Source of the DNA: an uncultured Oscillospiraceae bacterium
GTDB taxonomy: Bacteria > Bacillota > Clostridia > Oscillospirales > Acutalibacteraceae
DNA length: 14,500 bases
Direction of reading: 5' to 3'
Assembly (NCBI GenBank): GCA_905211675.1
Contig: CAJMBP010000039.1
Coordinates: 1 to 14,500 of the forward strand
Every line of letters begins with the position of its first letter. Position 1 is the first letter of the stretch. This document shows positions 1 to 5,799 of the stretch, in pieces. A program made the translations under genes and the position numbers. Below the pieces are notes generated by a model. It made no database searches. It saw nothing but the letters and a program-made list of their open reading frames with translations, and was not told where the DNA came from.

Positions 1-630
1 AAGCCTGTTCTCACGGGTTTGGGGGCTTTCGTCTATATGCTTTTGGTTATATAAAAATTGTGCTTTTCTTTCAACTGATAATCCTCCCGGTAATGTTCCG
101 CTTTTGCTCAAACCTTCGTTAATGGCATTTTGCATGGTTTTCCAAACTGTCATTAGATATTGCTTAATGTCGCTATCTTCTTTTTCGAAAACGTAATCGG
201 AAAGGCGGATGTTTCTTGATTTACACATATTAGCAATTTCAGTAAAGTTATTTTCACTGTAAACTTCTTTAGGGGAAACTGAGTCAGCACCATCAAACTG
301 AATTTCACCGCCTCCAATACTGTAAAACTCTTTTTTATCTATTTCTTTCCCCTCTTTAAAAGCTATAAACTCTAAAGTATTTGGGTGAATGGGTGTTTTG
401 CTTTCATAATCGAAAACAATTTCGTGAGGGATGTTTGCCAAGGTTTCAGAAATTGCTCTGTCGGTACCGTGTCCCTTACCCGTTTTTGCAAGAGAACCAA
501 ACAACGTTACTTTAATAAAATCTGCTTGCGGAGATATTTTTAAAAACTCGGTCGCAGCAAAGGAAGGCCCCATAGTGTGTGAGCTTGAAGGTCCCAAGCC
601 GATTTTATATAAACTTTTTATAGATTTCAT
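1..630 (-). CDS. sdaA: L-serine dehydratase (L-serine ammonia-lyase), single-chain, N-terminal part
   Basis: Reading leftward from ATG at 630, an open frame of 210 codons runs off the window. The enzyme deaminates L-serine to pyruvate and ammonia using a 4Fe-4S cluster in the cytosol. Residues 13-22 read GPSSSHTMGP, the hallmark of the beta domain, followed by GSLAKTGKGHGTD (45-57) and YSIGGG (103-108). From about residue 155 the frame passes directly into the start of the alpha domain (WKTMQNAINEGL, 163-174), so this is the fused single-chain form rather than separate sdaAB/sdaAA genes. The cluster cysteines would lie in the missing C-terminal half. Start choice: GAGG about 8 nt upstream, and a near-consensus promoter just before it. 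It stands alone on its strand here. Family assignment is firm; expected full length is about 400-450 residues. Confidence 0.95.
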   Translation of the reverse strand, partial: MKSIKSLYKIGLGPSSSHTMGPSFAATEFLKISPQADFIKVTLFGSLAKTGKGHGTDRAISETLANIPHEIVFDYESKTPIHPNTLEFIAFKEGKEIDKKEFYSIGGGEIQFDGADSVSPKEVYSENNFTEIANMCKSRNIRLSDYVFEKEDSDIKQYLMTVWKTMQNAINEGLSKSGTLPGGLSVERKAQFLYNQKHIDESPQTRENRL

Positions 631-653
631 ATTTTTATACCTCGCTTTATTTC

Positions 654-682
654 ATTATACCACACCGCTGATTTAATGTAAA
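654..682 (-). promoter_or_regulatory. sigma-A promoter for the serine dehydratase gene
   Basis: On the minus strand a -35 box TTTACA (677-682) and a perfect -10 box TATAAT (654-659) are separated by exactly 17 bp. TG one base upstream of the -10 makes it an extended -10. Transcription would start near 647, giving a leader of under 20 nt, so no riboswitch is expected. The box sequence and spacing are seen directly; activity is inferred. Confidence 0.8.
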
Positions 683-698
683 TATTTTGCAAACTACT

Positions 699-839
699 GT
701 GTCCTATATTGACAGCAGCAGAGGTTTTATACTCGGAGTAGGTGCTAAAATCTTTACAATAGCGGGGCCTGTAATAATGTACGGCACAGTCGCGAGCGTA
801 ATATATGGGCTTATTTATTGTATAACCACATTATTTTAG
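699..839 (+). pseudogene. C-terminal remnant of spoVAC (stage V sporulation protein AC)
   Basis: An open stretch of 46 codons ends at TAG 837-839. It contains RGFILGVGAKIFTIAG and then a hydrophobic VASVIYGLIY segment. This matches the last membrane helix region of SpoVAC (B. subtilis has EGIVLGVATNMFKLAG followed by a similar helix), a membrane subunit of the dipicolinic acid channel in the spore inner membrane. About 100 N-terminal residues of the usual 150 are missing: the frame is blocked by TGA at 669-671, and the DNA just upstream is the serine dehydratase promoter. There is no convincing start codon with a ribosome binding site, so it is called a remnant. spoVAC normally sits directly before spoVAD; here spoVAD follows 1.2 kb later, which supports the assignment. 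The match was made from memory of the family, not by alignment. Confidence 0.65.
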
Positions 840-842
840 TGA

Positions 843-875
843 AAAAGGGCTTGACTGATTAGGTCAAGCCCTTTT
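843..875. terminator. Bidirectional intrinsic terminator
   Basis: A 13-bp perfect stem (843-855 paired with 863-875, core GGGCTTGAC/GTCAAGCCC) closes a 7-nt loop. T runs flank it in both directions. It lies just after the spoVAC remnant on the plus strand and 35 bp beyond the deacetylase stop on the minus strand, so it can end transcription from either side. Confidence 0.85.
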
Positions 876-890
876 ATGTTTTATTAAAAG

Positions 891-912
891 AAAACCGTTA
901 ATATTCGGTTTT
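891..912 (-). terminator. Second, weaker hairpin at the deacetylase 3' end
   Basis: Inverted repeat AAAACCG (891-897) and CGGTTTT (906-912) with an 8-nt loop overlaps the deacetylase stop codon. In the minus direction it is followed by CTTTTAAT. It may be the first of a tandem terminator pair with 843-875, or a 3' mRNA-stabilising hairpin. Confidence 0.45.
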
Positions 913-1615
913 ACAATAAAACCTCTTTGTTCGTGCCGTAAAAAATATCGTTTTTATTAGCTATGAGCTTAAAAAATTCCTCTAACTTTATCCAATAATC
1001 AGGGTAATAATCCATTTCGTAAGAATGTCCCCATATATAGAATATTTGCGGTTTATCGGAATTAAGGTTTATAAAATCTTCGCTGAGTTTCATTAAATTG
1101 TCAAAATCAAGATGAAACGCTGTAGGGTTAAAGCGGTATAAATTGTTTTGCAAGTCAAAACTGCTGTTGCATGTGATTGTACGGCTGTATTTAACACCGG
1201 TGCTCGTTTTTAGTATTTCGGCAACACGGTCATCGTTATTAACGCCGCCGCAAGGATATGCCATACCCACAACTTCATAGCCTGCAAGCTCCGAAAGATT
1301 AAGACGGTCCTGCTCGGTTTGTCTTATAACCTCTGCGTCATTCACGGTTGTAAGATTGGTGTGTGTCAGAGTGTGAACGGCAATCTCGTGACCTTCATAA
1401 ATGCTTTTAACATCGTCGGGGTGAATTTTATAGTGCGAAATACGCTTGCCTTCTCGAATAAGTACACCTTTGTTATTTAACAACTCTGAATTCAAATTAA
1501 AGGTGCTTTTTAAATTGTATTTATTAAGCAGTTCGACAAGCCGTATATCTTGAGTCACACCGTCATCATAGCTGAATGTGACCGCTTTTAGTTTATTGCT
1601 GTCTTTAAAATTCAT
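911..1615 (-). CDS. Polysaccharide deacetylase family protein (NodB homology, CE4), no signal peptide
   Basis: A 234-residue protein of the CE4/NodB fold, whose members remove N-acetyl groups from amino sugars in a metal-dependent reaction. Motif 1 is TFSYDDG with D17 and D18 (catalytic base and metal ligand). Motif 2 is HTLTH with H81 and H85 (metal ligands). Motif 3 is YPCGG (120-124, a relaxed form of the usual RxPYG), and a late WGH with H197 fits the catalytic acid. There is no signal peptide, membrane helix or added wall-binding domain, so it is probably cytosolic and its substrate is unclear. That separates it from peptidoglycan deacetylases such as PgdA. It starts 25 bp after a PAP2-family remnant on the same strand, with GGGTG about 7 nt before the ATG as a modest ribosome binding site. 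It sits inverted inside what appears to be a broken spoVA locus. Confidence 0.85.
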   Translation of the reverse strand: MNFKDSNKLKAVTFSYDDGVTQDIRLVELLNKYNLKSTFNLNSELLNNKGVLIREGKRISHYKIHPDDVKSIYEGHEIAVHTLTHTNLTTVNDAEVIRQTEQDRLNLSELAGYEVVGMAYPCGGVNNDDRVAEILKTSTGVKYSRTITCNSSFDLQNNLYRFNPTAFHLDFDNLMKLSEDFINLNSDKPQIFYIWGHSYEMDYYPDYWIKLEEFFKLIANKNDIFYGTNKEVLL

Positions 1616-1640
1616 ATAAACACCCTATATTTTAAGTATT

Positions 1641-1885
1641 TTATTTTTTAAAAATGCCTGTGAGCTTTGATATCACAGCCGAGTAAGCTTTTCGCATTTT
1701 AGGATAAGCGCAAACAAAATAGGCAAATTCTGCTATCAGAATGCCTGAAATAGAATCTGCAATTACATGCTGGCTTGTTGTAAGGGTTGATATGCATACC
1801 AAAATTGCAAAAATCAACGAAAATAACGGTACGCAAGGGGAATACTTTTATTTTTTCTTATGCCTACCCAACACAGCCAGATGTT
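1641..1885 (-). pseudogene. Frameshifted C-terminal remnant of a PAP2-family membrane phosphatase
   Basis: On the minus strand, the frame ending at TAA 1641-1643 is open only for 68 codons (1644-1847). It reads STLTTSQHVIADSISG in the middle. This fits the last catalytic motif of the PAP2 superfamily (S, then HxxxD) inside a transmembrane helix, as in lipid phosphatases. Immediately upstream, in another frame (about 1885-1835), NIWLCWVGIRKNKSIPL looks like the preceding membrane segment of the same protein. The two pieces therefore meet at a frameshift near 1835-1850. The rest of the protein and its first catalytic motif are absent. With only the C-terminal third present and broken, it is a decayed gene. 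It lies between a good minus-strand promoter and the deacetylase gene, so it is probably still transcribed as a leader. Confidence 0.6.
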
Positions 1886-1960
1886 CGTTTTTTGTTTTTT
1901 AATTTTTCACAATTTCATACCGCCGAATCTTGATGCTACACCAATAACTTTAATATATAA

Positions 1961-1989
1961 AATATAACACATTGGATGTTGATTGTAAA
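1961..1989 (-). promoter_or_regulatory. Promoter for the PAP2 remnant and deacetylase transcript
   Basis: On the minus strand, -35 TTTACA (1984-1989) and -10 TATATT (1961-1966) are separated by 17 bp, with TG one base before the -10. Transcription would start near 1953 and cross the PAP2 remnant before reaching the deacetylase ATG at 1615. The rest of 1886-2076 is AT-rich with no further gene that I can see. Confidence 0.55.
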
Positions 1990-2076
1990 TAAAATAATTT
2001 TATGTAAAAAATGCTGTGTAAAAAATATTAGCGTGAATTTTGCAAACACTAAATAAAAAACAAAGAGGTTAGTGTT

Positions 2077-3096
2077 ATGGCAAAAAGAATTGGTAAAAGA
2101 ACCGTCATTTTAGAAAACAAACCGTATATAGCAGGCTACGGTTCTGTTGTGGGTAAAAAAGAATTTGAAGGCCCTTTGGGTCGGGAGTTTGACGCGCATG
2201 ATAATGACAGCCGTTTCGGAGAAGAAAGCTATGAAAAAGCGGAAAGTCTGCTTCAAAAAATAGCGCTTGAAACGGCAATGCGAAGGGCGGGCGTTAACGA
2301 AAACGATATAAAAATAATTTTTGCAGGCGATCTGCTTAATCAGTGTATAGGGTCATATTTCGGGCTTCGAGCAAAGGGCATACCGCTTGCGGGTCTATAC
2401 GGAGCGTGTTCTACTATGACATTGGGTTTGTCGCTTGCGTCGGTCATAGTTGACAGCGGCGCCGCAGACTGCGCCGCAGCGGTAACTTCATCGCATTTTT
2501 GTTCTGCCGAGCGGCAATACCGTTTTCCGCTTGAATATGGAGCCGTGCGTCCGCAAACAGCACAATGGACGGTTACAGGCTCGGGAGCTACTATATTGTC
2601 AACCGAAGGCAGTAAAGACAGGTCTTATATAAATGCCGTTACATTCGGCGAAATAGAGGATTTGGGAGTTACTGACACAAACAATATGGGTGCGGCAATG
2701 GCACCTGCCGCAGCGTCTACCATAAATCATTTTCTTGAGGATACAAATACAAAAGCCGAAGATTATGATTTGATTATGACGGGTGATTTAGGTGCTGTCG
2801 GTACAGACTTGCTTTATGAACTGCTTGAGTCAGACGGTATTGATATTAGATGTAGGCACAGCGATTGCGGACTTATCATATTCGACCGTGAAAAGCAGGA
2901 TGTTCATGCGGGCGGTTCGGGTTGCGGTTGCAGCGCGGCGGTGCTTAACTCGTTTGTGATGCACCGTTTTGAAGTGGGTGACTTTAAAAATATACTGTTT
3001 TTGTCTACGGGTGCGTTAATGTCGCCTACGTCCTCTATGCAGGGGGAGAGCATACCGGGAATTGCTCATCTTGTAAATATTAAAATTGACATTTAA
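2077..3096 (+). CDS. spoVAD: Stage V sporulation protein AD (dipicolinic acid-binding SpoVA subunit)
   Basis: A 339-residue protein of the same length as B. subtilis SpoVAD (about 338). SpoVAD has a thiolase / beta-ketoacyl-ACP-synthase-III-like fold. It binds dipicolinic acid and works with the SpoVAC, SpoVAE and SpoVAEb membrane proteins to load it into the developing spore and release it on germination. Visible marks are FAGDLLNQC (82-90), LYGACSTMTLGLSL (107-120, the Cys-containing nucleophile-elbow region of the fold), SSHFCSAERQYRFPLEYG (138-155) and SGCGCSAAVL near the C-terminus. GAGG about 10 nt before the ATG supports the start. The neighbours are abnormal: spoVAC is only a remnant 1.2 kb upstream and no spoVAE follows. 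Partner membrane proteins would have to be encoded elsewhere for function. The frame is intact, with no sign of decay. Confidence 0.96.
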   Translation: MAKRIGKRTVILENKPYIAGYGSVVGKKEFEGPLGREFDAHDNDSRFGEESYEKAESLLQKIALETAMRRAGVNENDIKIIFAGDLLNQCIGSYFGLRAKGIPLAGLYGACSTMTLGLSLASVIVDSGAADCAAAVTSSHFCSAERQYRFPLEYGAVRPQTAQWTVTGSGATILSTEGSKDRSYINAVTFGEIEDLGVTDTNNMGAAMAPAAASTINHFLEDTNTKAEDYDLIMTGDLGAVGTDLLYELLESDGIDIRCRHSDCGLIIFDREKQDVHAGGSGCGCSAAVLNSFVMHRFEVGDFKNILFLSTGALMSPTSSMQGESIPGIAHLVNIKIDI

Positions 3097-3114
3097 ACCT
3101 TAAAATGCTATAAT
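3086..3114 (+). promoter_or_regulatory. Perfect consensus sigma-A promoter for mgtE
   Basis: TTGACA (3086-3091) and TATAAT (3109-3114) match the consensus at all 12 positions with the ideal 17-bp spacer. The -35 box lies inside the last codons of spoVAD and the spacer covers its stop. Transcription would start near 3121, leaving a leader of about 28 nt before mgtE. That is too short for an M-box Mg2+ riboswitch. Confidence 0.9.
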
Positions 3115-3148
3115 ATTTAGATAGAAAAAAATTTAAGGGGGCTGTTTT

Positions 3149-4528
3149 ATGGATGAGAAAGTTGTTGAGTTATACGAAAATGTATTTGATTTAATCGAAA
3201 ATAAAAGATTTTTAGAGCTTAAACAAATACTTTCCGAAATGCAGCCTGCCGACATTGCGGAAATTTTTGAAGATGCAAACCCAAAGGACATTCCGGTAAT
3301 TTTCAGAATTTTGCCAAAAGAGCTTGCCGCTGAGGTATTTGTTAATTTAGACAGTGATATGCAGCAACTGCTTATTGACGCGTTCAGTGATAAAGAGCTT
3401 CGTGAAGTAATAGACGAGCTTTTTATGGATGATACCGTTGATATTATCGAAGAGATGCCGGCAACTGTGGCAAAGCGTATTTTAAAGCATACCGATGCCG
3501 AAACCCGACGAATGATAAATCAGTTGCTTGCTTACCCCGAGGACAGCGCAGGCAGCATTATGACCACCGAGTATATCGACCTTAAAAAAGATATGACGGT
3601 GGATGAGGCGTTTGACCGCATACGAAAAATCGGCATTGATACCGAAACAATATATTCGTGTTATGTTATAAGTAACCGTCGCAGGCTGATAGGCACCGTA
3701 TCGCTCAAAGATTTGCTTTTGAACGATAAAGATTGCGTTATCGGAGATTTGATGGACGAGAATGTAATCTCGGCAAACACGGTTGACGATAAAGAAGAAG
3801 TTGCCCAAACATTTGATAAATACGATATTTTGGCTTTGCCGGTTGTTGATAAAGAAGGCAGACTTGTCGGAATCATAACGGTTGACGACGTCATCGATGT
3901 TATTCAGGAAGAGGCTACCGAAGATATTGAAAAAATGGCGGCTATTCTTCCGAGTGAACACAGTTATTTTAAAACGAGCGTATTTAATACTTTTAAAGCG
4001 AGAATACCGTGGCTGTTGTTGCTTATGATTTCTGCCACATTCACGGGCAGTATAATTTCGGGCTTCGAAGGTAAAATTGCAATTTTTCCTGCGTTGGTAG
4101 CATTTATTCCCATGCTTATGGACACAGGCGGAAATTCGGGCGGTCAGGCATCGGTAACAATAATCCGCAGTATTTCAATGGGTGATATTGAGTTTAAAGA
4201 TATTTTTAAGGTTATTTGGAAAGAGATAAGGGTTGCGTTTTTGTGCGCGTTAACGCTTGCCTCGGTAAGTGCGTTAAAACTGTTTTTGATTGACAATCTG
4301 CTTTTCAATAACCTTGACGCGGGCAAGGCGGTAGTTGAAATTTTTGTTGTTTGCGCAACGCTGTTTTGCACCGTTATAGTTGCTAAGCTTATAGGCTGTA
4401 TTTTGCCTATACTTGCAAAAAAAATCGGCTTTGACCCTGCGGTTATGGCAAGTCCGCTTATTACAACTATAGTAGATGCGGTATCGCTTTTAATATACTT
4501 CGGCATTGCCTCTGCTATTCTGTTATAG
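3149..4528 (+). CDS. mgtE: MgtE-family magnesium transporter
   Basis: A 459-residue Mg2+-selective channel of the cytoplasmic membrane, the usual length for the family (about 450). Domain order is canonical. First comes an acidic helical N domain (about 20-130, with repeats such as PADIAEIFEDANPKDIPVIF). Then follows a tandem CBS pair (about 137-195 and 203-255) that senses cytosolic Mg2+. The last part is five membrane helices (about 285-459). The pore motif PMLMDTGGNSGGQA is at 321-334, and DPAVMASPLITTIVDAVS (429-446) carries D443, in the position of the selectivity-filter Asp of the Thermus protein. A strong ribosome binding site, AAGGGGG, precedes the ATG by about 8 nt. The gene has its own perfect consensus promoter and is monocistronic, so regulation by Mg2+ probably acts on the channel through the CBS domains rather than on the mRNA. 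Confidence 0.97.
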   Translation: MDEKVVELYENVFDLIENKRFLELKQILSEMQPADIAEIFEDANPKDIPVIFRILPKELAAEVFVNLDSDMQQLLIDAFSDKELREVIDELFMDDTVDIIEEMPATVAKRILKHTDAETRRMINQLLAYPEDSAGSIMTTEYIDLKKDMTVDEAFDRIRKIGIDTETIYSCYVISNRRRLIGTVSLKDLLLNDKDCVIGDLMDENVISANTVDDKEEVAQTFDKYDILALPVVDKEGRLVGIITVDDVIDVIQEEATEDIEKMAAILPSEHSYFKTSVFNTFKARIPWLLLLMISATFTGSIISGFEGKIAIFPALVAFIPMLMDTGGNSGGQASVTIIRSISMGDIEFKDIFKVIWKEIRVAFLCALTLASVSALKLFLIDNLLFNNLDAGKAVVEIFVVCATLFCTVIVAKLIGCILPILAKKIGFDPAVMASPLITTIVDAVSLLIYFGIASAILL

Positions 4529-4568
4529 AATTCTGCATTTTTCTGTTTAATTTAAATACACGTAAAGC

Positions 4569-4604
4569 AAAAAACGGCCTCTCCCTACTTTTAGGGAGAG
4601 GCCG
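4569..4604 (-). terminator. Strong intrinsic terminator of the ABC transporter operon
   Basis: A perfect 13-bp GC-rich stem (4575-4587 with 4592-4604) has a 4-nt loop. Read on the minus strand it is followed by six T residues (complement of 4569-4574), so it terminates the binding-protein end of the sugar ABC operon. In the plus direction the stem is followed by CGAGGG, without a T run, so it may only protect the mgtE mRNA end. The remaining sequence up to 4694 holds nothing else I can identify. Confidence 0.88.
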
Positions 4605-4694
4605 CGAGGGTTAATAAAGCAGTCTGTACTTGAAAATTATATTTAAGTTTTAGCTCTGATCAATAATACCTTGCTAATATTACTAATCTTTAAA

Positions 4695-5723
4695 TCAGCC
4701 TTCGTAAACGAGGTTATCTTCAATCATTTTGTCAACATTTGTTGCATCCCACCATGCGCCTGCAATAGCCACATCTTCGGTAACCTCTTTGCCTTCGAGA
4801 GCAAAAATAGCCTGCTCTACGGCATTGTAGCCGATTTGGAAGGAATCTTGCGCAACAGAGCCGATAAGCTTTGCACCTGAAGTAGCCTTCATCCATTCAA
4901 TCTGCTTTGTTCCTGCGTCAAATCCGCAGAACTTAATGTTGTCATACTTAGTGCCGGCGGCGCCTATAGCGTCATAAACCTGCTTAACAACGCCTTCGTT
5001 AGACATAAAGATTGCAGAAGCGCCCTTTTCATATAAAGCCTCAAGAGCTGTTTTATATGCATTGTCAGCATCGCCGGGCTTAACCTCATGAGCGATTTCA
5101 TATTTGCCCTTTGTAGATTCATCTGCATCTGCTAAAGATTTGAATGTATCTATGAAGCCATTGGCTCTGTCGATACCTGTTTGGGTTTCGTCGTGCTGAA
5201 TAACACCGACAACATATTTTCCGTCAGCAGCGGCGATGTCGCCCTTAATAGCTTTGAAGAAGTTTTCTGCGGCAACACCTGCAGCCTTAACATTACTTGT
5301 TGCAACCGAAGCTTTAATCGGGTTTTTATTTGCTTTGTCAAGAGCCTCAATATCTTCTGCCCAGATACCGCTGTCAAACTGAACAACGGGAGTGCCGTTA
5401 TCGAAAACTGTTGATAATTTGTCAACAAAGCCCGTTCCGATTGTTGCAAGAACTATAGCGTCCGCATTGTTTGAGATAGCGGTTTGAACCATTTCCATCT
5501 GAGAGGGAAGGTCTTTTGCCGATTCGCTTGCGGGTCCGCGGAAGGTAACTTCATAACCGTATTTTTCGGCGGCGGCCTCAGCACCGGCCTTAACCGATTG
5601 CCAGAAAGCATGCGATTCGCCCTTAGCTATAACGGCAATTGTTTTTGAGTCGCTTGCTCCGCAGCCGGCCAAGAGTGTAAATAACATCATTGCGCTTAAA
5701 AAGATTGCTAATAGTTTTTTCAT
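4695..5723 (-). CDS. Sugar ABC transporter substrate-binding lipoprotein (RbsB-like)
   Basis: A 342-residue lipoprotein. Its signal peptide (MKKLLAIFLSAMMLFTLLAGC) ends in the lipobox LLAGC with C21 as the lipidated residue, so the protein is anchored outside the membrane. The mature part is a two-lobe periplasmic-binding fold of the ribose/galactose class (Peripla_BP_4). It starts KTIAVIAKGESHAFWQSV and continues through NADAIVLATIGTGF, VVGVIQHDETQTG and IFMSNEGVVKQVYDAIGAAG. It captures a sugar and delivers it to the permease encoded just upstream in the operon. The ligand cannot be read from sequence; ribose, galactose, fucose, autoinducer-2 and inositol binders all share this fold. It is the last gene of the operon, 76 bp after the permease, with AAAGGAGC before the ATG and a hairpin in the gap that could raise its mRNA level. 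Confidence 0.93.
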   Translation of the reverse strand: MKKLLAIFLSAMMLFTLLAGCGASDSKTIAVIAKGESHAFWQSVKAGAEAAAEKYGYEVTFRGPASESAKDLPSQMEMVQTAISNNADAIVLATIGTGFVDKLSTVFDNGTPVVQFDSGIWAEDIEALDKANKNPIKASVATSNVKAAGVAAENFFKAIKGDIAAADGKYVVGVIQHDETQTGIDRANGFIDTFKSLADADESTKGKYEIAHEVKPGDADNAYKTALEALYEKGASAIFMSNEGVVKQVYDAIGAAGTKYDNIKFCGFDAGTKQIEWMKATSGAKLIGSVAQDSFQIGYNAVEQAIFALEGKEVTEDVAIAGAWWDATNVDKMIEDNLVYEG

Positions 5724-5755
5724 AGATATTGCTCCTTTGTTATTTATTTATTGCA

Positions 5756-5773
5756 AACGGTCTTTTGACCGTT
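5756..5773 (-). promoter_or_regulatory. Intercistronic stem-loop between permease and binding-protein genes
   Basis: AACGGTC (5756-5762), loop TTTT and GACCGTT (5767-5773) form a perfect 7-bp hairpin 26 bp beyond the permease stop. No T run follows in the minus direction, so it is a weak terminator at best. Such hairpins in importer operons often stabilise the binding-protein segment of the mRNA, which is needed in excess. The role here is inferred. Confidence 0.5.
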
Positions 5774-5799
5774 AAACAATCGCTAAAGGGGTCAGACTT

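Noticed and set aside
289..500. Second ABC domain Walker A in the sugar ATPase looks broken (GLMGAGRTE, residues 289-297)
   Set aside because: This degenerate second site is the normal state in RbsA/MglA-type ATPases, so it is not a mutation. (The coordinates given are residue numbers within the ATPase encoded at 6977-8479.)
431..676. Plus-strand open frame of 81 codons
   Set aside because: It is antisense to the serine dehydratase gene and shows no domain or ribosome binding site; it is a shadow frame.
2022..2051. A sigma-G-like promoter before spoVAD (AACACTA as -10 with an AAATA element upstream)
   Set aside because: The -10 matches about 5 of 7 positions and the -35 is weak in very AT-rich DNA. 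A forespore promoter is expected for spoVA genes, but the sequence does not support placing it.
3115..3148. M-box magnesium riboswitch before mgtE
   Set aside because: The leader from the consensus promoter is about 28 nt, far too short for an M-box, and the upstream sequence is spoVAD coding.
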